DNA of 64,000 nucleotides from Kitasatospora terrestris (GCF_039542905.1 NZ_BAABIS010000001.1:5580001-5644000); one strand, 5' to 3'; counted from the stretch's first letter, positions 52,809 through 61,795 are shown. Numbers and translations: made by a program. The notes: generated from the sequence alone by a model not told the origin.

Positions 52809-54002
52809 ATGTCGTACACCGAAGTACCCGGCATCCGGGTCCCCATCCGGATGTGGACCGACCCCGCCACCGTCGAGGGCCAGGCCATGCAGCAGCTGCG
52901 CAACATCAGCTCCCTGCCCTGGCTGCACGGCCTCGCCGTGATGCCCGACGTCCACCTGGGCAAGGGCGCCACCGTCGGCTCCGTCATCGCCATGAAGGGC
53001 GCCGTCTGCCCCGCGGCGGTCGGCGTCGACATCGGCTGCGGCATGACCGCGGTCAGGACGTCCCTCACCGCGAAGGACCTCCCGGACGACCTCTCCCGCC
53101 TCCGCTCCAAGATCGAGCAGGCCATCCCGGTCGGCCGCGGCCTCCACACCGACCCGGTCGACCCGGGCACCCTGCACGGCTTCCGGGCGGCGGGCTGGAG
53201 CGACTTCTGGGACCGCTTCGACGGCATCGCGCCGGAGGTGAAGTGGCGGCGGGAGCGGGCTGCGCAGCAGATGGGAACCCTCGGATCGGGCAACCACTTC
53301 TCGGAAGTTTGTATAGATACCAATGGTGTGGTGTGGCTGATGCTGCACTCCGGATCGCGCAACATCGGCAAGGAGCTGGCCGAGCACCACATGGGCGTCG
53401 CGCGCTCGCTCCCGCACAACCAGGGCCTGGTCGACCGCGACCTGGCGGTCTTCATCGCGGACACCCCGCAGATGGCCGCTTACCGGCAGGACCTGTTCTG
53501 GGCGCAGGAGTACGCGAAGCACAACCGGGCGATGATGATGGCCTTGATGCAGGACGTGGTGCGCCGTGAGTTCCCGAAGGCGAAGGTGGTCTTCGACGAG
53601 ATGATCTCCTGCCACCACAACTACGTGGCGGAGGAGCGGTACGACGGCGTCGACCTGCTGGTCACCCGCAAGGGCGCGATCCGGGCCGGCTCCGGCGACT
53701 ACGGGATCATCCCGGGCTCGATGGGCACCGGCTCGTACATCGTGCGCGGCCTCGGCAACAAGGACGCGTTCAACTCCGCCTCGCACGGAGCGGGCCGCAA
53801 GATGAGCCGCACCGCGGCGAAGAAGCGGTTCACCACCCAGGACCTGGTGGCGCAGACGGCCGGCGTCGAGTGCCGCAAGGACTCCGGCGTGGTCGACGAG
53901 ATCCCGGGCGCGTACAAGAACATCGAGAAGGTCATGGACCAGCAGCGCGACCTGGTCGAGGTGGTCGCCCACCTCAAGCAGGTCGTCTGCGTGAAGGGCT
54001 GA
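52809..54002 (+). CDS. rtcB: RtcB-family RNA-splicing ligase
   Basis: A 397-aa RNA ligase that joins 2',3'-cyclic phosphate (or 3'-phosphate) and 5'-hydroxyl ends using GTP and Mn2+, acting in RNA repair. Metal and guanylylation residues are visible: DVHLGKG (47-53), Asp74 and Cys77 in VDIGCGM, His163 in GSGNHF, His180 in LHSGSRNIG, CHHNY (268-272), and His326 in SHGAGR, the expected guanylate carrier. Length is typical; no intein is present. ATG 52809 has TTTGGAGG upstream. Its stop is 4 bases from the stop of a convergent endonuclease gene. Archease is not encoded nearby. Confidence 0.95.
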   Translation: MSYTEVPGIRVPIRMWTDPATVEGQAMQQLRNISSLPWLHGLAVMPDVHLGKGATVGSVIAMKGAVCPAAVGVDIGCGMTAVRTSLTAKDLPDDLSRLRSKIEQAIPVGRGLHTDPVDPGTLHGFRAAGWSDFWDRFDGIAPEVKWRRERAAQQMGTLGSGNHFSEVCIDTNGVVWLMLHSGSRNIGKELAEHHMGVARSLPHNQGLVDRDLAVFIADTPQMAAYRQDLFWAQEYAKHNRAMMMALMQDVVRREFPKAKVVFDEMISCHHNYVAEERYDGVDLLVTRKGAIRAGSGDYGIIPGSMGTGSYIVRGLGNKDAFNSASHGAGRKMSRTAAKKRFTTQDLVAQTAGVECRKDSGVVDEIPGAYKNIEKVMDQQRDLVEVVAHLKQVVCVKG

Positions 54003-54006
54003 TCGG

Positions 54007-54825
54007 TCAGGCCCGGGCGTGCGGGATGCGCGTCCGGACCCTTTGCGGTCCGAACATCCGCCAGCGGCGCATGGCGCAGCTCTGCACGGTGCGGCCGAGT
54101 TCTGCCGCGGCCGCCTCGGCGCTGGGGCACGCGCGGAGGACGTCGAGTTCGTGGGCGGTCCAGCGGCGCTGGTGGATCTTCGGCCGGTCGGCAGGGCGGA
54201 TCCATGCGGCCGCGTGGGCCGCTGCGGACAGTTTGCGGGGGAGGGCGAGAGCGCCCGGGTAGTAGAGGTCCCGGGCGAGGGCGACGGCGTCCTCGCAGGT
54301 GTAGAGGATGTTGTAGATGTCGTCCCGGGCGTTGCGGTTGACCGTCCGGTGTGTCCCGGTGACCTGCTGGGCGTAGTCGCAGAAGAAGCGCTTGATCGGT
54401 TCGCTCTTCGTCGTCAGGCTCACGAACGGAAGCCCTGCGCCGGTCCGCCCGACCGATCCATCGGCGTCGACGAGCCCCCGGACGTAGTCGCGGGTGGAGA
54501 ACGGGACCGTCGGCGGCGTGACGGAGTCGGACTTGCGGCCGATCGGGAGTCCGAGGTCGAGGAGCTGTTCGCGGAACTCGAGGGCATGGACCGACCAGGC
54601 CGCGGAGGCGTGTTCGGCGGCGAAGTTGGTGGCCCGGGTGCGGTACTTGATGCTGCTGTTGTGCGGGCAGATCCGCTGGAAGGCTTCGAGGATCGGCGCG
54701 TCCCGGGCGGAGACCTCGACGCTGACGCGGCCGCGGTTGCGGTCGCTCGCGGAGTGGTGCCCGTCGGCCTGGAGGAAGGCGAACATGTAGGCGTGGTCGG
54801 GCGCTTCGAGGGTGAACTCGTCCAT
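54007..54825 (-). CDS. Free-standing LAGLIDADG-type homing endonuclease-like protein
   Basis: A 272-aa protein. Two dodecapeptide-like motifs are visible: MFAFLQADG (14-22) and RGLVDADGS (116-124), each followed by a region with basic and aromatic residues. This is the layout of a monomeric double-motif LAGLIDADG endonuclease. Residues about 220-260 (RRWTAHELDVLRACPS.. ELGRTVQSCAMRRWRMFG) form a SANT/HTH-like DNA-binding end. ATG 54825 is used, although no ribosome site is evident; an in-frame TTG at 54903 is possible. It is tail-to-tail with rtcB. Activity and target are unknown. Confidence 0.75.
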   Translation of the reverse strand: MDEFTLEAPDHAYMFAFLQADGHHSASDRNRGRVSVEVSARDAPILEAFQRICPHNSSIKYRTRATNFAAEHASAAWSVHALEFREQLLDLGLPIGRKSDSVTPPTVPFSTRDYVRGLVDADGSVGRTGAGLPFVSLTTKSEPIKRFFCDYAQQVTGTHRTVNRNARDDIYNILYTCEDAVALARDLYYPGALALPRKLSAAAHAAAWIRPADRPKIHQRRWTAHELDVLRACPSAEAAAAELGRTVQSCAMRRWRMFGPQRVRTRIPHARA

Positions 54826-54909
54826 GGGGCCCAGCCTGCGGCGAGTGTTCGGCGGCCGGGCGGGGATCGGGGCCGGATCATCCGATGAGGTGCTTTCGCT
54901 CAAGTCGAA

Positions 54910-55854
54910 ATGTCCGGTTCAATGGCCCGCGTGGATCAGGACGTGGAGTACGGGCGGCTGCTGCGGGACGTGATGGCGACGGCGTTGGCGGGGGAGGCGC
55001 GGGGGCGGCCGGCGGATTACATCCCGGCGCTGGCGGCGGCGGATCCGTCGGCGTTCGGGATGGCGCTGGCGACGGTGGACGGCGCGGTGTTCGGGGTGGG
55101 CGAGTGGGAGGTGCCGTTCTCGATCCAGTCGGTGTCGAAGCTGTTCAGCCTCGCGCTCGCGCTGGCGGAGGGCGGGGACGGGCTGTGGGGCGGGGTGGGG
55201 CGGGAGCCGTCGGGCAACCCGTTCAATTCGCTGGTGCAGCTGGAGTCGGAGCAGGGGATCCCGCGCAATCCGTTCATCAACGCGGGGGCGCTGGTGGTCA
55301 CGGACCGGCTGCTGGAGCTGACGGGGGACGCGGCGGGAGCGGTGCGGGATTTCCTGCGCGCCGAGTCGGGGAACCCGGCGGTGGGGACGGACGACGCGGT
55401 GGCGGCCTCGGAGGCGCGGCACGGCCACCGGAACGCGGCGCTGGCGCACTTCATGGCGAGCTTCGGGAACCTGCGCAATCCGGTGGGCAGCGTGCTGGCG
55501 CACTACTACGCGCACTGCGCGATCGCCGCGTCCTGCCGGGACCTGGCGCTGGCGGGGTTGTTCCTGGCGCGGCACGGGGTGCGGGCGGACGGTTCGCGGC
55601 TGCTGTCGCGCAGCGAGGCGAAGCGGATCAACGCGGTGATGCTGACCTGCGGGACGTACGACGCGGCGGGGGACTTCGCGTACCGGGTGGGGCTGCCGGG
55701 GAAGAGCGGGGTCGGCGGCGGGGTGCTGGCGGTGCTGCCGGGGCGGGGGTCGGTGTGCGTGTGGGGCCCGGGGTTGGACGCGGCGGGCAATTCGGTGCTG
55801 GGGGTGGCGGCGCTGGACGCGTTGACGACGGCGACGGGCTGGTCGGTGTTCTGA
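54910..55854 (+). CDS. glsA: Glutaminase
   Basis: A 314-aa glutaminase of the beta-lactamase-like fold, converting glutamine to glutamate and ammonia. The catalytic Ser-x-x-Lys is SVSK (74-77); NPFINAGAL (about 119-127) and SFGNLRNP add the family pattern. Start codon uncertain: ATG 54910 or ATG 54922, neither with a good ribosome site. Divergent from the endonuclease gene with only 84 bp between the assigned starts. Followed by a strong bidirectional terminator. Confidence 0.93.
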   Translation: MSGSMARVDQDVEYGRLLRDVMATALAGEARGRPADYIPALAAADPSAFGMALATVDGAVFGVGEWEVPFSIQSVSKLFSLALALAEGGDGLWGGVGREPSGNPFNSLVQLESEQGIPRNPFINAGALVVTDRLLELTGDAAGAVRDFLRAESGNPAVGTDDAVAASEARHGHRNAALAHFMASFGNLRNPVGSVLAHYYAHCAIAASCRDLALAGLFLARHGVRADGSRLLSRSEAKRINAVMLTCGTYDAAGDFAYRVGLPGKSGVGGGVLAVLPGRGSVCVWGPGLDAAGNSVLGVAALDALTTATGWSVF

Positions 55855-55880
55855 GGCGCGCAGTGGTCCGGGTGCGCGGA

Positions 55881-55911
55881 AGGGGTGCGCCGCGCAGTGC
55901 GGCGCACCCCT
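55881..55911. terminator. Bidirectional terminator, glutaminase / HPr
   Basis: AGGGGTGCGCCGC (55881-55893) pairs perfectly with 55899-55911 around a 5-base loop, between convergent genes. Confidence 0.85.
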
Positions 55912-55927
55912 CCGGGCAGGCGGTGCC

Positions 55928-56206
55928 TCAGGCGGCGGGGAGCTCGTCGAGGCCTTCCTGGACGAGCTTGGCGACGCGGTCGAGGGCGACGTCGGCGTTG
56001 TCGGCGTCGGAGGCGAGGACGACGGTGTCGCCGCCCTGGGCGCCGAGGCCGAGCAGGCCGAGCATGGAGCCGGCGTTGACCGGGTTGCCGCCTTCCTTGG
56101 CGATGGTGATGGGCACGCCCGTGGAGGTCACGGCGCGGACGAAGATGGAGGCGGGACGGGCGTGCAGGCCCTCGGCCCAACCGATGGTGACGCGGCGCTC
56201 TGCCAT
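55928..56206 (-). CDS. ptsH: Phosphocarrier protein HPr of the PTS
   Basis: A 92-aa cytoplasmic phosphocarrier that passes phosphate from enzyme I to sugar-specific EIIA proteins. The active His15 is in GLHARPAS and the regulatory Ser region is AGSMLGLL (Ser47). ATG 56206 has GAAAGG upstream. Monocistronic. A DasR-type site lies 35 bases upstream of the start, so expression probably responds to N-acetylglucosamine metabolism, as in S. coelicolor. Confidence 0.96.
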   Translation of the reverse strand: MAERRVTIGWAEGLHARPASIFVRAVTSTGVPITIAKEGGNPVNAGSMLGLLGLGAQGGDTVVLASDADNADVALDRVAKLVQEGLDELPAA

Positions 56207-56240
56207 GTGACGTGCCTTTCAGGTGGTGCAGGGTGGTGCA

Positions 56241-56256
56241 GGTTGTCTAGACCAGT
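56241..56256. promoter_or_regulatory. DasR-responsive element (dre) upstream of ptsH
   Basis: GGTTGTCTAGACCAGT matches the dre consensus A-S-TGGTCTAGACCA-S-T at 14 of 16 positions, including the perfect TCTAGA core. DasR, a GntR repressor released by glucosamine-6-phosphate, is known to control PTS genes including ptsH in S. coelicolor. Confidence 0.75.
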
Positions 56257-56422
56257 GTTGCACGCCGTTCACGCGGTCGCGCCGCTCAGGACGCGGCGCG
56301 GCGGCAATCGGGACCGATCGGTGACCAACGTCCGCCCAGGTCCGGGCCGGTTCCCGCCGGGTCCGGCCCGGCTCCCACCATGGCGCCCGTGCACGCCGGG
56401 CGCCATCCGGCTCGCCGACGGT

Positions 56423-56428
56423 TAACCT
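56423..56428 (+). promoter_or_regulatory. -10 box suggesting leaderless patA transcript
   Basis: TAACCT ends 7 bases before the GTG at 56436, with no ribosome site between, suggesting that the mRNA begins at the start codon. Confidence 0.45.
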
Positions 56429-56435
56429 GACGACC

Positions 56436-59267
56436 GTGGATGACACCGCCCCCGCGGCCGACGAGCAGAGCTACCCGCAGCACTGGGAGGCGGACGTCCT
56501 GCTGCGCGACGGCGGCACGGCCCGGATCCGGCCGATCACCGAGGCCGACGCGGAGCGGCTGGTGGAGTTCTACGAGCAGGTCTCGGACCAGTCCAAGTAC
56601 TTCCGCTTCTTCGCGCCCTACCCGCGGCTGTCCGACAAGGACGTGCGGCGCTTCACGCACCACGACTACATCAACCGGGTCGGCCTGGCGGTGGTGGTCC
56701 GCGACCGGTTCATCGCGACGGTCCGCTACGACCGGATCGACGCGGACGGCCGGCCCTCGTCCACCGGGACCGACGCCGAGGTGGCGTTCCTGGTGCAGGA
56801 CGCGCACCAGGGCCGCGGGGTGGCGTCCGCGCTGCTGGAACACATCGCGGCGGTGGCGCAGGAACGCGGGATCCGCCGGTTCATCGCGGAGGTGCTGCCG
56901 GAGAACCGGAAGATGGTGAAGGTCTTCACCGACGCCGGCTACACCCAGCGGCGCAGCTTCGCGGACGGCGTGGTGCACCTGGAGTTCGACCTGGAGCCGA
57001 CGGCGGCCTCGCTGGCGGTGATGCGGGCGCGCGAGCACCGGGCCGAGGCGCGGTCGGTGCAGCGGTTGCTGACGCCGCGCTCGGTGGCGGTGCTGGGGGT
57101 GTCGCGCAGCGCGCAGTCGGTGGGCCGGGCGCTGCTGCGGGACCTGGCGGCGGCGTTCCGCGGCCCGGTGTACGCGGTGAACCGCAACGCCGAGCCGGGC
57201 ACGCTGCTGGACGGGGTGGCGACGTACCGTTCGCTGCTGGACATTCCGGGGCCGGTGGACCTGGCGGTGGTGGCGGTGCCGCAGTCGGCGGTGCCGGCGG
57301 CGGTGGCGCAGTGCGGGGCGCACGGGGTGCAGGGCCTGGTGGTGGTGTCGGCGGGGTACGCGGAGACCGGTCCGGAGGGGCGGGACCGGCAGCGGGCGCT
57401 GGTGCGGCAGGCGCGGGCGGCGGGGATGCGGGTGATCGGCCCGAACGCCTTCGGCCTGATCAACACGGATCCGGAGCGGCCGTTGAACGCCTCGCTGGCG
57501 CCGGTGCTGCCGGAGCGCGGGCCGTTCGGGGTGTTCTGCCAGTCGGGGGCGATCGGGGTGGCGCTGCTGGAGGCGGCGCACCGCCGGGGCCTCGGGGTGT
57601 CGTCGTTCGCCTCGGTGGGCAACCGGGCGGACGTCTCGGGCAACGACATGCTGCAGTACTGGGAAGAGGACGCGGCGACCGAGGTCGTGCTGCTGTACCT
57701 GGAGTCGTTCGGCAATCCGCGGAAGTTCACCAGGATCGCGCGGCGGCTGGCGGCGGCGAAGCCGGTGGTGGTGCTGAAGGGGGCGCGGCACACCGGGAGC
57801 CTCCCGCCGGGGCACGCGGTGCAGCCGGCCGCGAGCCGGCTGCGGGACGCGACGGTGGACGCGCTGTTCCAGCAGGCCGGGGTGGTGCGGGTGGACACCA
57901 TCACGGAGCTGTTCGACACCGGTGAGCTGCTGGCGACCCAGCCGCTGCCGGCCGGGGACCGGGTGGCGGTGGTGGGCAATTCGGACTCGCTCGGGCTGCT
58001 GACGTACGACGCCTGCCTGTCGGCGGGCCTGCGGCCGCGCAGCCCGGTGGACCTGACCACCGGCGCGACCGGGGAGAACTTCCGGGTGGCGCTGCACACG
58101 GCGCTGCGCGATCCGGCGGTGGACGCGGTGATCGCGGTGGCGATCCCGCCGATCGGCGTGCAGGGTGCGGCGCCGGACCCGGCGTCGCACGGCGGGCCGG
58201 AGCGGGGCGAGGGGCGGGGCGGGGAGCCTGGCCGGGAACCGGTGGAGGACGATCCGGAGATCGCCCTGGCGCTGCTGGACGCCGCCGGGCTGGGCCGTGA
58301 CCTGGGCAAGCCGCTGCTGGTGACGCAGCTGGCGCTGTCCGGGCTGACCGGGCGGTTGAAGGCGGGCCGGGTGCCGGCCTATCCGGCGCCGGAGCGGGCG
58401 GTGCACGCGCTGGCCGACGCGGTCGGGTACGCGCAGTGGCGGCGCCGCTCGGCGGAGGCGGAGCAGACGGCCCGGGTCCCGGAGCTGGAGGGGGTGGACG
58501 AGACCGGCGCCCGGGTGCTGGTGGAGGCCGCGCTCACCACCCGGGAGGCGGTGGCGGCCCGGCTGCAGGCGGGTGGGGCGCGGGTGACGCTGCCGGACGC
58601 GGAGGCGGTGGCGCTGCTCGCCCGTTACGGCATTCGGGTGAGTCCGGTGCTGTCCGCGCCGGACGAGGAGAGCGCGCTGCGGGCGGCGGCGACGCTGGGC
58701 TACCCGGTGGCGCTGAAGGCGACGGCCGAGCACCTGCGGCACCGCCCGGACCTGGGCAGCGTGCGGCTGGACCTGACCGGCGAGCCGGGGCTGCGCCGGG
58801 CGTTCCGGGAGCTGGACGCGCTGCTGGGCGGGGCGGACAAGGCCCGGCTGGTGGTGCAGCGGCTGGCGCCGCGCGGGGTGGACACGGTGATCGGCGCGGC
58901 GGTGGACCCGGCGGTGGGCACCATCCTGTCGTTCGGGCTGGCGGGCGCTCCGGCGGAGCTGCTGGGCGACGTGGCCCACCGTCTGGTGCCGGCCACCGAC
59001 CGGGACGTGGCGGAGCTGATCCGCGAGGTGCGGGCGGCGCCGCTGCTGTTCGGCTGGCGGGGTGCGGCGCCGGTGGACACGGGGGCGCTGGAGGAGCTGC
59101 TGCTGCGGGTGTCGCGGCTGGTCGACGACCTGCCGGAGGTCGCCTCGGTGGACCTGGAGCCGGTGGTGGTGGCCCCGCGGGGGCTGGCCGTCCTGGGCGC
59201 GCGGGTGCGGATCGCTCCGCTGCCGGTCCGCACCGATCTGGGGCCGCGCGCCATGAGCACCCTGTAA
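56436..59267 (+). CDS. patA: Protein lysine acetyltransferase: N-terminal GNAT fused to NDP-forming acyl-CoA synthetase-like domain
   Basis: A 943-aa protein. The GNAT domain is N-terminal (about 22-190; QGRGVASALLEHIAAVA is the acetyl-CoA loop). CoA-binding, succinyl-CoA-ligase-like and ATP-grasp domains follow (about 205-930). This inverted order matches the S. lividans PatA described as an acetyltransferase that inactivates acetoacetyl-CoA synthetase. The S-H-T-G-A-L phosphohistidine motif of active ADP-forming synthetases is not found where expected, so the ligase part is probably a sensor rather than an enzyme. GTG 56436, probably leaderless. Confidence 0.9.
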   Translation: MDDTAPAADEQSYPQHWEADVLLRDGGTARIRPITEADAERLVEFYEQVSDQSKYFRFFAPYPRLSDKDVRRFTHHDYINRVGLAVVVRDRFIATVRYDRIDADGRPSSTGTDAEVAFLVQDAHQGRGVASALLEHIAAVAQERGIRRFIAEVLPENRKMVKVFTDAGYTQRRSFADGVVHLEFDLEPTAASLAVMRAREHRAEARSVQRLLTPRSVAVLGVSRSAQSVGRALLRDLAAAFRGPVYAVNRNAEPGTLLDGVATYRSLLDIPGPVDLAVVAVPQSAVPAAVAQCGAHGVQGLVVVSAGYAETGPEGRDRQRALVRQARAAGMRVIGPNAFGLINTDPERPLNASLAPVLPERGPFGVFCQSGAIGVALLEAAHRRGLGVSSFASVGNRADVSGNDMLQYWEEDAATEVVLLYLESFGNPRKFTRIARRLAAAKPVVVLKGARHTGSLPPGHAVQPAASRLRDATVDALFQQAGVVRVDTITELFDTGELLATQPLPAGDRVAVVGNSDSLGLLTYDACLSAGLRPRSPVDLTTGATGENFRVALHTALRDPAVDAVIAVAIPPIGVQGAAPDPASHGGPERGEGRGGEPGREPVEDDPEIALALLDAAGLGRDLGKPLLVTQLALSGLTGRLKAGRVPAYPAPERAVHALADAVGYAQWRRRSAEAEQTARVPELEGVDETGARVLVEAALTTREAVAARLQAGGARVTLPDAEAVALLARYGIRVSPVLSAPDEESALRAAATLGYPVALKATAEHLRHRPDLGSVRLDLTGEPGLRRAFRELDALLGGADKARLVVQRLAPRGVDTVIGAAVDPAVGTILSFGLAGAPAELLGDVAHRLVPATDRDVAELIREVRAAPLLFGWRGAAPVDTGALEELLLRVSRLVDDLPEVASVDLEPVVVAPRGLAVLGARVRIAPLPVRTDLGPRAMSTL

Positions 59268-59352
59268 CCTTGCGTGGTTCCCCTCCGGGAACGCCGGTAA
59301 CGCCCGGCGCAGTGCGACCCGCTACGTCGGCGGGACATGCCAGGATGGAGTT

Positions 59353-59940
59353 ATGGCGAAGACCGGTACCACCACGCAGGACCTGCGGTCCGCGATCGAG
59401 CGCAGCGGCTACTACCCGGCGCTGGTGTCCGAGGCGGTTGAGTCCGCGGTGGGCGCCGAGCCGATCACCTCCTACCTGGTGCACCAGGAGACCACCTTCG
59501 ACGCCAACGAGGTGCGCCGGCACGTCACCGTGCTGGTGCTGACCCCGTCCCGCTTCGTGGTGAGCCACACCGACGAGCAGAACGGCGACGCGGCGACCCC
59601 GGTGCCGTACGCGACGACCTCGACCGAGTCGGTGCGCCTGGACCGGATCAACTCGGTGGTGGTGAGCCGGATGGTGGCCAACCCGGAGACGTACACCCCG
59701 GGCACGCTGCCGCGCGAGGTGGTGCTGACCATCGGGTGGGGCGCGGTGCAGCGCCTGGACCTGGAGCCGGCCGGCTGCTCGGACCCCAACTGCGAGGCGG
59801 ACCACGGCTACACCGGTTCGGCGACGGCGGACGACCTGTCGCTGCGGGTGAGCGAGGCCGGCGACGGCCCGGAGACGGTGTCGCAGGCGCTGGTGTTCGC
59901 CCGGGCGCTGTCCGAGGCGACCATGACCAACCGGGTCTGA
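59353..59940 (+). CDS. DUF5998 family protein
   Basis: A 195-aa cytoplasmic protein conserved in actinobacteria, of unknown function. It has a helical N-terminus (DLRSAIERSGYYPALV), a beta-rich middle (RRHVTVLVLTPSRFVVSHTDE) and a Cys/His group (CSDPNCEADHGYTG, about 152-165) that may bind zinc. Nine bases separate it from the downstream phosphodiesterase gene, indicating an operon that probably continues to thymidine kinase. Confidence 0.85.
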   Translation: MAKTGTTTQDLRSAIERSGYYPALVSEAVESAVGAEPITSYLVHQETTFDANEVRRHVTVLVLTPSRFVVSHTDEQNGDAATPVPYATTSTESVRLDRINSVVVSRMVANPETYTPGTLPREVVLTIGWGAVQRLDLEPAGCSDPNCEADHGYTGSATADDLSLRVSEAGDGPETVSQALVFARALSEATMTNRV

Positions 59941-59949
59941 GCCGCCCGC

Positions 59950-61110
59950 ATGCACCTCGGCTACGACTCCTTCGAGATCCTCGACCCCTCGGACGCGCCG
60001 GCCCCGCAGTACGGCTGCGCCTCGCTCGCGGACCTGCTGCCCGCGGTGGCGGCGGGCCTGGGCGTGGACGGGTTCTCCAGCGGGCTGCCGCTGGAGCCGG
60101 CCGACCGGGTCTGCGTCTTCCTGGTCGACGGGATGGGCTGGGAGCTGCTGCGCCGGCACCCGGACTGGGCGCCGTTCCTGACCTCGCTGATGGCCGCCTC
60201 GGCGCCGATCACCGCCGGGTTCCCGTCGACCACCGCGACCTCGCTGGCCTCGGTGGGCACCGGTCTGACCCCGGGCGTGCACGGCCTGGCCGGCTACACG
60301 GTGGCGGTGCCGGGCGCCGGCCACCTGATGAACCAGCTGCGTTGGCAGCCGCCGGTGGACCCGCGCAGCTGGCAGCCGTACCCGACGGTGTTCGAGCAGG
60401 TGCACGCGGCGGGCGTGGCGACCGCGCAGGTCTCCTCGCCGCTGTTCTCCACCACGCCGCTGACCCAGGTCGCGCTGTCCGGCGGGACCTTCCTCGGCCG
60501 GACCACCGGCGAGGAGCGGATGGACCTGGCGGCCCGCTGGCTGGCCGACCACGACCGCGCGCTGGTGTACACGTACGTCAGCGAGCTGGACGGCGCCGGG
60601 CACCGCTTCGGCGTGGACTCCGACGAGTGGCGGCTGATGCTGTCCACCGTGGACCGGCTGGCCCGGCGGCTCGCCGAGCAGCTGCCGCCGCGTTCGGCGC
60701 TGTACGTCACCGCCGACCACGGCATGATCGACATCGCGCCGGAGGACCGGATCGACTTCGACGAGGACTGGGAGCTGTCCGCCGGCGTCGCCCTGCTCGG
60801 CGGCGAGGGCCGCGCCCGGCACGTGTACGCGGTGCCCGGTGCGGAGGCGGACGTGCACACGGTCTGGAGCGAGGTGCTCGGCGACCGGATGTGGGTGGCC
60901 ACCCGGGACCAGGCGATAGCGGCCGGGTGGTTCGGCCCGGTGGTCGACGAGCGGGTGTACCACCGGATCGGCGACGTGGTCGCCGCCGCGCGGGACGACA
61001 TCGCGGTGATCGCCTCCCGGAGCGAGCCGGGGGAGTCCTCGATGGTCGGCCTGCACGGCTCCATGACCCCGGTCGAGCAGCTCGTCCCGCTGCTCGAAGT
61101 CCGCGCCTGA
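59950..61110 (+). CDS. Alkaline phosphatase-superfamily phosphodiesterase (nucleotide pyrophosphatase type)
   Basis: A 386-aa cytoplasmic metalloenzyme. Metal ligands and nucleophile are visible in FLVDGMGW (about residues 57-64), PSTTATSLAS (Thr nucleophile, about 93-102), DGAGHRFG (about 214-221) and TADHGMIDI (about 256-264). The family hydrolyses phosphodiester or pyrophosphate bonds in nucleotides or similar molecules; the substrate here is unknown. It lies 33 bp upstream of tdk. Confidence 0.9.
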   Translation: MHLGYDSFEILDPSDAPAPQYGCASLADLLPAVAAGLGVDGFSSGLPLEPADRVCVFLVDGMGWELLRRHPDWAPFLTSLMAASAPITAGFPSTTATSLASVGTGLTPGVHGLAGYTVAVPGAGHLMNQLRWQPPVDPRSWQPYPTVFEQVHAAGVATAQVSSPLFSTTPLTQVALSGGTFLGRTTGEERMDLAARWLADHDRALVYTYVSELDGAGHRFGVDSDEWRLMLSTVDRLARRLAEQLPPRSALYVTADHGMIDIAPEDRIDFDEDWELSAGVALLGGEGRARHVYAVPGAEADVHTVWSEVLGDRMWVATRDQAIAAGWFGPVVDERVYHRIGDVVAAARDDIAVIASRSEPGESSMVGLHGSMTPVEQLVPLLEVRA

Positions 61111-61143
61111 ACCCCCTTCCCCTGAAAGGCTCCTGCGCTACCC

Positions 61144-61791
61144 ATGGCTGAACTGGTGTTCTTCTCGGGCACGATGGACTGCGGCAAGTCGACGCTCGCC
61201 CTGCAGATGGACCACAACCACGCCGCGCGCGGCCGCAAGGGCATCATCTTCACCCGCCACGACCGGGCCGGGGCGGCCACCATCTCCAGCCGGCTCGGCC
61301 TGCGGGCGGACGCCGTGGAGGCCGGCGACGACTTCGACTTCCAGGCGTACGTGGTGCACCTGCTGTCGGCCGGCGGCCGGGTGGACTACCTGATCTGCGA
61401 CGAGGCCCAGTTCTTCTCCGCCGGGCAGATCGACCAGCTGGCCCGGGTCGTCGACGAGCTCTCCATCGACGTCTTCACCTTCGGCATCACCACCGACTTC
61501 CGCACCAAGCTGTTCCCCGGTTCGCAGCGGCTGATCGAGCTCGCCGACCGGGTCGAGGTGCTGCAGGTCGAGGCGCTGTGCTGGTGCGGCGCCCGGGCCA
61601 CCCACAACGCCCGCACGGTGGGCGGGGTGATGGTGGTCGAGGGTGCCCAGGTCGTGGTCGGCGACGTCGCCGTCAACGAGGACGAGATCGGCTACGAGGT
61701 GCTCTGCCGCCGCCACCACCGCCGCCGCCTCACCGCCGCCACCGCCCGGGTCGCGGTGCTCTCCCCGGACGTGCTGCCCTTCGAGGGCTGA
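61144..61791 (+). CDS. tdk: Thymidine kinase (type II)
   Basis: A 215-aa salvage enzyme phosphorylating thymidine with ATP. The P-loop is SGTMDCGKST (8-17), the Walker B-type Asp is in CDEAQFF (about 87-93), and the structural zinc is held by CWCG and a C-terminal CRRH. The lasso loop covers about 140-160. GAAAGG lies upstream of the ATG. It ends 4 bp before the convergent VOC gene. Confidence 0.95.
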   Translation: MAELVFFSGTMDCGKSTLALQMDHNHAARGRKGIIFTRHDRAGAATISSRLGLRADAVEAGDDFDFQAYVVHLLSAGGRVDYLICDEAQFFSAGQIDQLARVVDELSIDVFTFGITTDFRTKLFPGSQRLIELADRVEVLQVEALCWCGARATHNARTVGGVMVVEGAQVVVGDVAVNEDEIGYEVLCRRHHRRRLTAATARVAVLSPDVLPFEG

Positions 61792-61795
61792 GCGC

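Noticed and set aside
52809-54002. Possible intein or intron in rtcB, given the adjacent endonuclease gene
   Set aside because: All RtcB motifs occur at normal spacing in a 397-aa frame with no insertion.
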